DNA of 64,000 nucleotides from Halichondria panicea (taxonomy: Eukaryota > Porifera > Demospongiae > Suberitida > Halichondriidae), in contig NC_087389.1 in assembly GCF_963675165.1 (NCBI RefSeq), positions 5,814,621-5,878,620 on the forward strand, written 5' to 3'. A program made the position numbers and the translations under genes. A model generated the notes under the pieces. That model did not search any database. It worked only from the letters and a program-made list of their open reading frames with translations, and was not told where the DNA came from. Shown piece by piece: positions 48,725 to 59,697 of the stretch. How positions within the stretch are numbered: position 1 is the first letter of the stretch; the number at the start of each line of letters is the position of its first letter.

Positions 48725-49493
48725 GGGGTGTGTGTGTATGTGTGTGTATGTGGGTGGTGTGTGTGGGGTAGGGGAGTGATACAGCTAGACTTAGAAACTA
48801 AATATCTAAAAACATGATTGCATTTTTTCAGTTATCGTTGCTATAGCTATGCGATACACACGTTTCAGGCTTGAGCAAGCACTTATTACACTAACAGCAC
48901 ATACCCACTCACACATCCGCCCACTCACCTGTCGACAGTCGAGGTGTCCTCCCTGTGCTGCAAAGTGGGCGGGGGTCACACCAGACTCATCCAGTATCTC
49001 CGTCACTTCCGACTGTTTGTTCCTCTTCTTGACTGTCTTGAGAAGCCACTCAAGGCACTTGACATGTGACACTCCACTGAACCACCCTAGTGGAGGGGGA
49101 AATGGTAGTCAATTATTAGGAGACTGAACACAAAATTGCAAAATAATATTCTCAATTTTCAAACACAATTAATTTTATGATAGCGGGTTATTTTCAAGGC
49201 ATTAATTTTTCTCAGATTGCCCAAACTAAACATTCGATGATATACAGAAATGTCGGTGTCAAACGAACAACCAGTAACTGCCTATTAGTAAGTGTTCCCT
49301 GTACCTGTATAGCGAGCATGGCGGGTATGGTGAATGAGTCATCTGGTATCTGCAGTGCGGAGGAGGGCAGTCCACTCTCCACTAGGAACTGTATGATGGG
49401 CAGGCGGCCATGGAGGGCAGTCTTGTGGGCCAAACTGAAGTGGTGCTCATTACTACCGTACGTGTCCACCTCGTGACTGCTCAACATGTGATG
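45473..49493 (-). CDS. Ankyrin-repeat/coiled-coil protein, synphilin-1-like (tentative)
   Basis: Eight exons, most with matching phases: about 49305-49493 (HHFSLAHKTALHGRLPIIQF), 48929-49086 (GVTPAHFAAQGGHLDC), 48490-48661 (VDWADAMGQNICVRYLMMYE then TCWALSGELTHMAEQL), about 47862-48075 (coiled coil, SSLEKEHESAITKLLTSHEE), 47280-47483 (Pro-rich), 46197-46326 (Arg-rich, TFSPLTPIIQRLYSKSDE), 45853-45899 and 45473-45683 (LAPKVKFSKTITEFPDYS, then stop). Ankyrin repeats, the CVRYL..YETCWAL segment before a coiled coil, and a basic C-terminus together recall synphilin-1, from memory. The coiled-coil exon seems to need a one-base shift near 47,935 to reach QDTPPTGEGGATAPSDNKK. 5' exons are missing. 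Two exon acceptors are the ends of (CA)n microsatellites. Confidence 0.6.
46330..46580. repeat. (TG)n/GGGTGCAGTCA microsatellite array
   Basis: Alternating gtgtgtgtg, poly-G and tgcagtcatagtg units, same family as 7,671-8,066. It lies directly upstream (minus strand) of the exon ending at 46,326. Confidence 0.9.
48169..48380. mobile_element. MITE with TA target duplication
   Basis: Ends CCGTATAGCGGGTAATTTTC and GAAAATTACCGGCTATACGG are near-perfect inverted repeats flanked by TA. Internal ATATTCGTGG / CCACGAATATT repeats. It lies in an intron of the ankyrin gene. The first duplication copy keeps only its right end at about 32,610-32,665. Confidence 0.8.
48663..48722. repeat. (TG)n microsatellite at an exon acceptor
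   Basis: About 29 TG units. On the minus strand the (CA)n run ends in CAG directly at the exon that ends at 48,661. Confidence 0.95.
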
Positions 49494-49507
49494 CTATGTG
49501 GGTAGGA

Positions 49508-49595
49508 CCATTTCCAGTCCAACAAAACACGAGAGAATAGTGAAATCCTCGAGCTCTTTGAGAGGACAGACATCCAATTTAGCCCTCATACCTGC
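49508..49595 (-). pseudogene. Fragment of the eIF4E3 last exon
   Basis: The block 49,508-49,560 (accatttccagtccaacaaa ... ctcgagctct) matches 10,368-10,420 in the 3' part of the eIF4E3 gene. It lacks the TAG stop because one base differs. It is isolated and so a duplicated fragment. Confidence 0.55.
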
Positions 49596-49599
49596 AGTG

Positions 49600-49985
49600 G
49601 GAAAACAAGAGTCTCAATTAAAGTGGATTAATCAATACATGTATAGGTACAGTGTAGGCAGGCCTTCATACTTGTGTACTAAGCAAAGCAATTAGTGAAG
49701 GAGCTTGTACATTAAAGAGCCCTAACAGATAGTTAACGCATGGAAACAGTACAGTACATGCACAGACTATAATTATGTAATACAATGTTTCTGGTACCAA
49801 TTAACAATTTCCAACAATATCCTTCAGCTCATGAGGACAGTGAACGTTGCATCAAATAAACAGGAAAGCTGGAGCCTCCAAAATGCACGATTTACATATT
49901 GATTATTTAGCCTACTTGAATAAACAGTATTGAACATGTCACTAGAGAATTAGCTGCTTCCTCTGAATGTGAGGTGACTTGTGTT
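49600..49985. other. No gene recognised
   Basis: Short ORFs only. Confidence 0.3.
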
Positions 49986-49999
49986 GAGTTATTACTCAC

Positions 50000-50226
50000 C
50001 CTGACAGCCCGGGGTGTTGAGACAGTAGGTACCATTAGAACAGATGGAGTCATCTTCTCTACACTCATCAATATCTGGTGGGCCAGGGTGAGTCACACTG
50101 TGTACTAGTGCAAGCCAGTCTCCTCACCTGTACAAGATCCCTCCACCTCCTCATATCCCAGGGCACACTCCTTACAGCTGTCAGCCCCCGGACCACCACA
50201 CTCTGTCAGGCATGCCTTATCACACA
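50000..50226 (-). CDS. CRELD-type EGF exons, copy 2 (open)
   Basis: Exon 50128-50226 reads CDKACLTECGGPGADSCKEC then ALGYEEVEGSCT. Exon 50000-50074 reads DIDECREDDSICSNGTYCLN then TPG. Both are phase 1-1 with good splice sites. The C..C...C.GPG..C..C..GY...C followed by DIDEC arrangement is that of the furin/EGF repeats of CRELD proteins. This copy lacks the nonsense codon of 40,856. It has no CRELD domain upstream in the window. Confidence 0.65.
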
Positions 50227-50239
50227 CTGCATGGATGCA

Positions 50240-51850
50240 GGTGTGTGTGGGGGTGTGTGCGTAGGGGGGGGGGGGGGGGCTGTGAAAGTAAATAGTTAAT
50301 CAGTGCAGCTTGGCCGGAATAGCCACGTGGCTATTTTTCAGACAATATAGCCATGGCTAAAAAGCGGTCTCTACCTCGAATATAATGACTAATTTTGCAG
50401 TTCTGTCTCCAATGAACAATTAATTTATGCTCTCTATCTGCTAGACCTCACCTAAAATGTAATATTCAGCCGTATAAAATGACATCAAAAACCTAGTTTG
50501 GGCAGCCAGCACTGGCCAGTATACAGTGGCTGCATTTCAGAGTAGCAATCCGTGCCAGACCAAATTAATGGCCGGTATGTTGAGGTGGCCTTTAGAGAGC
50601 CAGAATAGCGAGAGTCTACTATATGTTGATTACCTTCGTGAATTGTGAGTTTAGTGCTCGGGTCATGTGACCACCACCTTAGGATCCCGCCCACACATAC
50701 TCATCATCCTTGTAAGTCTGGGCCGCAAGATCTGGTGTGTGTGTGTGTGTGGGTGGAGAGTGATGTAAGAGGAAATAAAGAATGCCATGGCACAGAAAGT
50801 TAAGGGTTAGCTAATTTAAGGGGCAAATGCACAAAATTACCGTGTTCGATACCGTGTTCGATAGCTAAACTAAAACTAGAGCACTAAAGTGCAAACCCTC
50901 GGCTGGTGACATGATAATAGAGTGATAATGCAGTGCATGTAGCATGTATGACTAGCAAGAGCAACTCAAAAGCAATAAAACTAAACCAGACTGGAGGCAT
51001 GCTGAAACATTAGACATGCACTGCGGACAGGGATCACAGCAAAGAAGCCTGGAGTCTTAGACTTAGAGAAGTATGGCTCAGGCCAGGCTGGAGTATAGGA
51101 TCCAGACAGCCAACAACCAGTCACAATTTTAGCTTTCTACTATAATTATATCTGGTAAGGATCACTTCAGCTGCAACTACGTAATCAAGGCCATGTGTAG
51201 CTAGCTAGCTGCCAACGTGCAAGTTCAAGCTTCTTAGCTTTTGCTCGACAATGAAGCTTTAACATCAAAATCTGCCACTATTTAAACCAAGATATTGTTC
51301 TGTGAAGGCTATCTGTGCTGTAAACGCAGCGCTGTGGCACCCAGGTGAGTAGATATACCTGTGACAAACAAACAAACAAACAGACCAACAGACTACTATA
51401 CCCGTGGCCGCCCACGCGCCTCGGGTAACAATACATTATCTGGTGAGCAATATACAGTCATGGTGTTTCAGTACTCACACTGGTTGTAGCTACTAGGAAG
51501 GGGTAGTAGAACACACCCTCTCATTCCTGGTGGTCACACTTGACGGTCTTCCTGATGGAGACTGCTTCTCCCCTGAGCTCAGTGGAGATAGTCTGACCAT
51601 CTGCACACACTGCATGGGGAGAATACACGGATAACTGCAAACACGCTATAGTGGAAATTATAATAATACGGACACTTTAACTAATGGAAAGTGAACTGTT
51701 TATTGTAGTGTGTCTGCTAATTTCATGTGCTTCTATTGAGTTGGGACTTCCCTGATTATAATGCCTGATTATAAGAGGTGTCTTTATTTCAAGGGTGGTC
51801 AGTGTAGCCACACCCCCTCACCCGTAATGGCGTGCTGTATCTTCATCTTC
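50240..51850. other. Non-coding DNA of the EGF unit
   Basis: Shares blocks with 40,930-41,480, with several hundred extra bases. Contains a cttagcttttgctcgaca block matching (inverted) 18,565-18,585 and an accccgtggccgcc-like repeat near 51,400. No exon seen. Confidence 0.35.
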
Positions 51851-51871
51851 CTCTCTAGGATGTTCCTCTCC

Positions 51872-52150
51872 TGGTCCTCCACTGACTTGTGATACAGCTA
51901 CTCACCACACAGCCTCATCTGACAACACACCTGAAACAGGGGACAACAATTTGTTATAATTATGTTGGAGAACAATAAATACTGTAATAGTGCTGCTCAC
52001 AAGCATCACTTACAGGAAGATAGAGCCTGCACTCAGTATCCTAGCTGTCTCTTGCTTTACTCTTCTCTTTCTTCAGTGATCCACCACGTGGCATGATTTC
52101 CAGCCCAGCGAAGTAGTGGGAGGGGGAGGGGCTGGTGTTTTATTCATTTC
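51872..52150. repeat. Repeat R1, left edge of NLR duplication B
   Basis: Start of the duplicate of 1-7,671. The alignment then continues through the whole NLR gene to the window end, apart from the Ginger1 insertion. Confidence 0.75.
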
Positions 52151-52410
52151 CCTTGAAGATAGCTTGATCCACTGGCCATGGTAGTTGTATACTAAGCTAT
52201 AGCTAGAAAGAAATATTCTCACACTCAACATTTTTTGTCTCTATCTCAAAATTACTTCTTTCAGGACACAATGAGCACCAATAATCCTACGAAATCAAAC
52301 GATCTGTACAAACACTGGGATCAACTAATGCAGCAAGAAAATATTGATTCAATAAAACCGTATTTTTATCTCGAGCTCTCTACCTAAAAGGGGCTGGGAA
52401 TGTTTATTGT

Positions 52411-55400
52411 TCAAATAGATCTTCTCCTGTTGCACACCACATCACACATCATTGGTTTCCTGCATGTGAAATAATTGCATGATGAAATTTAATTATAGGC
52501 CTATTGGTTCACTTACGTAGCTGCTGTCTGACACATTTTAAAGGCCAATTCTTCCTTTCCCAATCTCAACAGTATCTCCACCAGAGCTCTGTAAGTAGCG
52601 GCCCCTGGATTATGCTGTTTCCACAGTCTCAAGGCCTTGTCCATCGCTACTTGTGTGCCATTAGCAAGTTGAGCAATTCTGACATCACTTTGCTCTGCAG
52701 GACTCAGTCCCAGTTGTACAGCATAGGTGTCCACATTGTCAAAGTGAGCTGCCAGAATGATCATGTCAGTCTCTTTAATTTCAGTGTCAAGTTGAGAGTC
52801 TGTCACTTTTGCATGCTCATTCAATTCCTCAATGGTCACAGTCCTCGGTCCACCAGCTCCTAGGAGAAGGAAAGGAGTGTGGTTAATGGGCGGAATCTCT
52901 GAGAGTGAACAGAACTGTTTGTCAATGACAGAGACATGAAATTCCTAGCTCTCTTAAAAGCAGAACACATTAAATTTCTATATAGTTCCTAAGAACATAA
53001 TTAATTACCCCAAATTCAATTATTTTATGCATGCATGGTTAACTGTAATCACGTACTGATCCACACATACCTGAGTGACTGGTGTGTGGATATGAAGTGA
53101 GTCCTTCAGTGACATCAGATGGTACAGCATCTGTCATTGCTGCATGTATTAATAATAACTGCTATAATTAATGCAGTGTAATATAATGTGTTCTGCTTTT
53201 AAGAGAGCTAGGAATTTCATGAATACGTAGATGTATATGGATTACCGACAAAGATGACTCACCTGTTGTATGTTGGTCTGTTCTGTGTGTAGACTGCAGG
53301 GCTGTAGTACAAGTAGCCTCGTCACTAGCTGTGGGGTGGTGCTCTACTGGTGATGCTTGAGAGAAGCTCTGTTCATTGATGAGAGTGTCTGGATCAGTGA
53401 CATCACTAGGAGTGTCCACTGTATCAACAACCTCATAAACAATTCTGTTGTATTCCGCTGGTTCGTTAGCGGTTGACCATGAAAGGATACTGTCGAAAAC
53501 AGCTGAAGATATCTATAATGGATAAGATCACAGTAAAAAGTTAAAAATAATGATGTATTAATTGCTACACTCACCGTTTGAGCCTCATCAATCATCTTCG
53601 ACAGTAGCGTATCCCAAAGAGAATGGAAAGTACGATTCATCTAGGAAATTATAAGATAATTTTTATGCATGAATCAAGAACTCACCTCTTCATTTAGTGG
53701 AGGTAAACATGTTCTCTCCCACTCAGTCAGCACTGCAGAATTCCTTGATTCTCGTATGGTCTGTGTATTAAGATAAATGCAACATAATCATGAACTATTG
53801 AGTGAGTACCTTCAACTGTTCATTGCACATGAGTATCAACTCCTCGTTCACAGGATTACCATAGTGTCTAACACCGTCCTCCAGGTAACTGAACCCCTCC
53901 AGACTAGGGAACAGCTCTGGTAGACACTCAGTGAGAGCTATCACTCCCTCATCATCAATGGAATTGTGGTTGAGATCCAACCTTTTTAAATTCTTACATA
54001 TCACATTAGCGAACTTGAGATGGTGGATAAGCATTATGATGTCGGCAGAGGTGAGAGAATAACGCCACCAGTAAAGTTGTTCCAGATATGGAAATGCTTG
54101 AAGAAACTTTGCCAGTAAGAGAGTTCCAGCAGTTCCACTGAAATTGGAACCAGACAAGTCCATCACAGTTAAACTGTTAGGGTTGATATTCAGCATCTCA
54201 CAGGTGACTGTGTATTGAGATTCAGAGTGAAATGAAGTGGTGAGATGGGTAGCTGATAATTCAATCTTAGTCAATCGTAACGGAATGTTCTCCACAACTG
54301 AACATAATCCAGGTAAACCAAGATTATTATCAGAGAGGAGTAATTTTACCAGATCAGGACAGTGAGGGGCAATCGACTGTAAGAGGGTGGTCAGTAGAGC
54401 TCCATTGACGTCAGCATCATCAGTGAGGGTTTTGGCTAGCTTCAGTACCTTCAGGTTGATAAGAGCATCAGACAGTACAGCTGTCTCTAATGACTGTATG
54501 CCAGACACTCCAAGAGGATTGTGGGATAAGTTCAGTGTTGTAAGGCTCATACAAGATGTGTGTATGAATGACGACGTGACGTTAGTGAAGTTGTTATAAG
54601 ACAACGAGAGGTAATCTAAAGTTGTAAAAGCAGCTGAGGCTCTCCTGAATAGATCAGCAACACCTTTGTCAGACAACTTAGTCTGCTGGAGGGATAATCG
54701 TGTGACTTGCAGTTTACCATTCGCATTGGAAAGTATGTCAGTTAGTTCCTTCAACAGTTTATCATCGATTGCACAATGGGATATTATGATAACCATATCA
54801 TCACAATTTACAGCATGACGAAGAACATAGAACCCAGCTACACAGTCAAAAGTGGTGCTGAAATTATCGTCTAATAAATTTGCTCCATACAAATTACAAA
54901 CTTTTGTGCAGAATCCAGAGTCAGAAGCTTCGAAAGCAGCATGACATAATAAAACCAACTTTTTAAGCTTTCCAGCAAACACAAATTGATCCGTCAAACC
55001 ATGATCCAAACTGATCACCTTATCGCTATGACTACCATTGTACTTACTAGCAATACCAAACATAAATCTCCACACCATGTCAAACCGGCCACTGTCAGCA
55101 TTAGTCTCAACAATCTTCAGTTTCTCTTCATTCGGTAGAGTAGCAAGATGGAGGGCAGCCAAGAACTCCTGGATGGTCAGGTGAGCAAAGTGAAAAGACA
55201 GGCCATGACCAACAGGTAGAAGTGATCGTGCAGACTGCAACAGACCAAAGCACAGCAACTTGTCACCAACTTCGGGTAAGCGAAAGGACAAATCATCTTC
55301 TGAGAAAACCAGCTGATCTAATAATAAGCACTCGTAGGCAAACTCACACATCAACCAAAATGTGTTTTGTAGATCATTCGGAATCTTGTCAAAGCTATTG

Positions 55401-56319
55401 CAGCTAATAGGACAATCAGGGAACTTCTTTTTGACATTACGAAGGATAATGTTAAGAATAATTTGAGTGTACAGCTCAGTTAGCGTACGAGGAAGCTCTT
55501 GGTCTAAAGTGTGCCACAAGTTACAAACAATGGCACAATTGAGGGGCACAGAACACACACTCTGAATGACTGGGTTGTTCTCAAGCTGCTTGATGAGAGA
55601 ACTGGAAATTGCTCAAACTCTGATTCTATGTATTGCTTGATATTCTCCTCATTGAAACCAACTACCTCAACCAAACGGTTTACAGAGGGAAGGTCATGAA
55701 GAGGAGCTGAAGCAGAAGGTCGTGAGGTGAGGAGAACAGAAGCAAAAGGAAGAACATCACCAAAGAGAAGGTCATATAGAAATGAGGTTTCTAATTGATT
55801 GTCTTCACTAAGCTCGTCCCAGCCATCAGCTATGATGAGGACACTTTTTCCTTCTTTTTCTTCCAACTCTTCTACAACAGATTGGCGAATCCTCTCATTG
55901 GCATGAAGAAGTTTGAACAGCTCAGCGAGACTTGTGGCAGAGGACACTCGATTCTCTCTCAGTGGAAGCAACAGAACACAGTTGAATTGTGTCAGGATCT
56001 TGCCCTCTGCCCACCCTTCAGCAAGCATGGTACACAGTGTGGTTTTACCAATCCCAGCATTGCCTTCAACGATGAGCTTCTTGACTGGTTTCTTGCTTTC
56101 TTCGACTTTGAATAGGTTGCCATGGAGAATTGGAGTACGCTTGACCTTATCATCAGGTGCACCATGTTGTGGCAAGCCGGCTCTAAATCCTTCTTCTTTT
56201 TCAGCCTCCACTAACTGCAAGTTGATGAGCCTGTCTCCTCTAACTGGTGGCCATTGCTTTTGACGATTCAAGAGTCTTTCTATGTATTTCTGGCGAATGC
56301 TAGTAATGAATTTATCCAT
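52411..56319 (-). CDS. NLR-like protein, NACHT-LRR-Death (copy B, frameshifted)
   Basis: Same seven-exon structure as copy A: 53810-56319, 53686-53760, 53575-53640, 53263-53512, 53071-53139, 52517-52859 and 52411-52459. All splice sites are conserved. Exon 1 is 10 bp shorter than the 2,520 nt needed for an open frame. Ten bases are missing near 55,602, between NACHT and the helical region, which shifts the frame. The A deleted in copy A near 3,440 is present here. The Death exon differs from copy A at only a few residues (for example NEHAK for KEHAK). In the linker exon copy B is closer to the Roc-COR gene than copy A is. Confidence 0.87.
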
Positions 56320-57867
56320 GTTCTGATCAATTTAGGAATTGTTTACAGCAAATACGAAATATTTGTATAGATTGGTTATTACTAATTTCAAGAGCGTAGT
56401 CGGAAGTGACCTGAGATGATGTAATAAAAGCAGCAACAACCTAGCAGAGGATAGAGAATTGAGATTTGATTACCGTACTTTATCTGACACAGTGTAGGAT
56501 ATGCCCCACCTACAAGGAGGATATACGGGGTGCATAATTATCCTCCTCGTATATGTGTAGTATATATCTGCATGACTTAATTATACATCTATATAGCTGC
56601 ATGTTCCAATAAGAGGTGACGTATCAGTGTGGTAGGATTCGAATATTTCAGCGAACACTCTGGTGCTTTAACATATTCAGACATGAAAAGTTATAAAATA
56701 CATTCCAAGCAACATAGCCAACAAGAGTGCTGTAGTTGTTAGTGTACTATTCAGTCACACACTGTTCTATTAAACTTAGCTATCTTGCTTGCATATAGCT
56801 GCTTTCCCAGCCTCGTTGTCTCTAAAACAATGCTAGCTATAGGACGCCAACTATGTAGGCCTGGTATTGATTGATTCTGGACGTGCATGGTTATAGGAAC
56901 CAAAAAACAAAAGCAGAGAGATTTTGCAAAAACAACACACCGGCAGTGTTAGTCCATAGATACTATAAATTACATGGATATGAAACGACCGTAGTTTACA
57001 GTTAGTATGCGCACATTTTCTGGGACACTCACTGCCATGCTGTCAATGAGTTAGACAGAGTTGAAAAAAGAGCTATAGCTGTATGAAAAGAGCTGCAAAT
57101 TCAACTAAAACACGACTGACTCTGCAACTAACTATCTGAAGTAAGTTTTGTCCGTGATTAGCTCGCTTAGTGCTTTTACAGCTGATTAATCATGATGTTT
57201 TACTGTAAAGGTGTGTTTCAACCTTTGTGACTCGAAATCTTAGCTTATAAGCGGATTGCTGTGTTTGTTTTACATCAAGCTGTTAGCTAATATATTATTG
57301 TTGTGCCTTCCATTATTATGATTTGGTTTTGTATCTGCTGTAACTTTCTGGATAAATTGTCACAATAGATGCTGTCAAGTAGGTCTCTTTGTGTCACTTA
57401 ATTTATATGACCATCAACCTTCAATGCCTATAATTGTTTTTATCAGGTAGTTCAAAGGCATCTTCATGCCTTGCAGAAGGTTTTTTAGTATTGCAGTTGT
57501 CTCATTGTGGCTAGAAATCAACAAAATGTACTAGATGTTTTTCACCTTCAATGAATATTTGTGGTTGATTTATAATTATTATGAACTGAAGTAGATTATT
57601 CTTTCGTAATGTTACAATGTCATGCTGTTGACTTCGTTTATGTTTTCTTTTACAGCAGACTCTCGCCTCACAGGAAAAAAAAAGTTGGCGAGATTAAGAA
57701 AGAAGGAAAACCATTCATTGACCGGCAAAAGAACGACATGAGAAAGTGATGTCCACTGTCCATGTCGTTTGAGTTCAAAGCCTCTACTCCATATCAACAA
57801 TTACGACAGCCAAGCATACTCGTCATTCATTCATGTATAATAATTGTAGTAGAATCTCTGAGATCTA
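56320..57867. other. Upstream region of NLR copy B
   Basis: Parallel to 4,464-5,981 with small indels. Two A bases fewer before the start codon than in copy A, so no conserved frame runs through the ATG from upstream. This supports MDKF as the start or an intron boundary close by. Confidence 0.35.
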
Positions 57868-58172
57868 CAGTGGCGTAGCCAGGATTTTGGGAAGGGTAGG
57901 GCTCAAATCCATTGAGCAGGGCCAGAGCAGGCGCTAAATAGCTTGGAATTTTACCTAAAAAAAAGGTCATCATTATTTTTTTCATCAGCAGTAAGCATGC
58001 GCAGTAGATGGCCCTGCCCACATTTCCATTGAATGACATCATTCTAGTAACTACGCATGCAGTACAGTGCAGAAAAGATTGACAGATAAGGTGATTCAAG
58101 CTGGTTTGGAGTTGATGAAACACAAAAGGGGGGGGCTCTAGCCCCGTCAGCCCCCCTCTGCCTACGCCACTG
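57868..58172. mobile_element. hAT-like MITE (copy in duplication B)
   Basis: Same element as 5,982-6,289 at the same relative position, with a shorter poly-G run. Confidence 0.6.
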
Positions 58173-59107
58173 ATCTATATACATGTAAAATGCATCCTTG
58201 TCATGACTCAAGGCTATCTTAGAGCCTCCATCATCATTATTCTCATTCATAAATTCGTCAAAACTCTCTCAAATAACGCTCTCAGTGCTGGAACAACTAG
58301 TGACTCTCTTTGAGTAGCCATTTTTATTTGGAATAATCGTATAATTATATACTATACTGTAAACTTCCGCTACATCCGATGCAATGAGTGGGACAGCCAA
58401 AACACCGGAAACTACCGTCGTTTCATATCCATGTAAATTATAGTATCTATATGGTTAGTCCTACTAGCTTGTACAAGGGGCAGTACTTGAGAGCATATAC
58501 GAAGCTAAATTATTAATACGGGGAAATAATTATGACAGGAAACAAAATGTGAAGAATCTCTGCATTTGTTTCCGGTTCCTGTCACGCCCAGATATACAAT
58601 CAATGTCAGGCCATATTTTTCAACTTCTTTCTATAACGGCTTGGGATCGAGGCTACTTGCATGCAGCTGCATGCTTGTTCTAATTATTCCGGACATCTCA
58701 CGTGCGCTACATCCATGTATAAAGCAATTATACCGGGTTTTTGTACAGTATATCGTATAGCGGCCGGGTTAATTTCGTATATTATTTTGTATGGAAGAGC
58801 ATCATAATTATACAAACATTAAAACTACAACTGCATGCAATAGGTCCTGAGCTGTACGAATAATATTTAAATGGTTATTCATACGAATATTTGCACCAAC
58901 GAAAATTACTCACTATACGATACTATAAAGTTATACCTCTATGGTTTAGATCACAGGTATCACATTGTCTCTCTACTGAGCAAGGTTAATGACAGCAAGG
59001 ACACATTCTGTACACAAGACTTGACATTTATATACATGCCTATAGTCTTGTGGACCCAGACCCAGAAAGAGGGATGCAACATCTGCGGCTTGCAAGACTA
59101 ATACATG
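58173..59107. other. Intergenic, parallel to 6,290-7,222
   Basis: Carries the same 76-residue ORF (58,871-59,101, +), ending just before the transposon. No function seen. Confidence 0.3.
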
Positions 59108-59111
59108 CCGG
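59108..59111. repeat. 4-bp target-site duplication CCGG (left)
   Basis: CCGG occurs on both sides of the transposon (also 63,536-63,539). The paralogous empty site at 7,223-7,226 is CTGG. Confidence 0.85.
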
Positions 59112-59275
59112 TGTCATAGGAATGAATGACTCCCCTAAATAATGACTCCCGGTCACTCCTACCTAGGCACCAGTGACTCCCGGTCACTCACGCCTAGGAA
59201 TAAATGACTCCCCCGGTCACTGACTCCTAGTCACGAATGACTCCCCCCTGGAAAAAATGACTCCCCCGAAATTTA
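59112..59275. repeat. Left TIR and subterminal TGACTCCC repeats
   Basis: Six exact TGACTCCC motifs and one near match in about 160 bp, often as aatgactccc or actcccggtcact. The right end has the inverse motif. Probable transposase-binding sites (inference). Confidence 0.8.
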
Positions 59276-59697
59276 TATATGAACACTGATCCATAGAGCT
59301 AAAGAGACTTCAGGGGCTATACTAAGTACATGCATCCTCAAAACCTGTCACAGTGTGACTATACAATCAAGCTCAAGACTGTTATCAGGACTGCATGCAT
59401 GCTATCTGTGAGAGACCTGTTTAATACATAGTATGACTATAATTACAGCTGTTCCTTATATACTGTAAACTGGTTCAGTTTAGCTATTAGTACCTATAGT
59501 ACTTATACTACATTGTACACTCTGTTCACATTTTCACACGTCTCACGGTCACTGTAAAGCAAAACTTATAATACAACAACATCCATCAAAATAACAAATA
59601 GATCTACAGTGCATGAAAAACAAACAAAACAACAGTGCAAATTAACAGTGTATAAACAAAAACAGCTAGTGGAAGATAACGAAATGCTAAAAAAATT

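Noticed and set aside
48660-48780. CRISPR or other spaced repeat array
   Set aside because: Simple dinucleotide repeat without spacers, in an animal-type intron-rich region.
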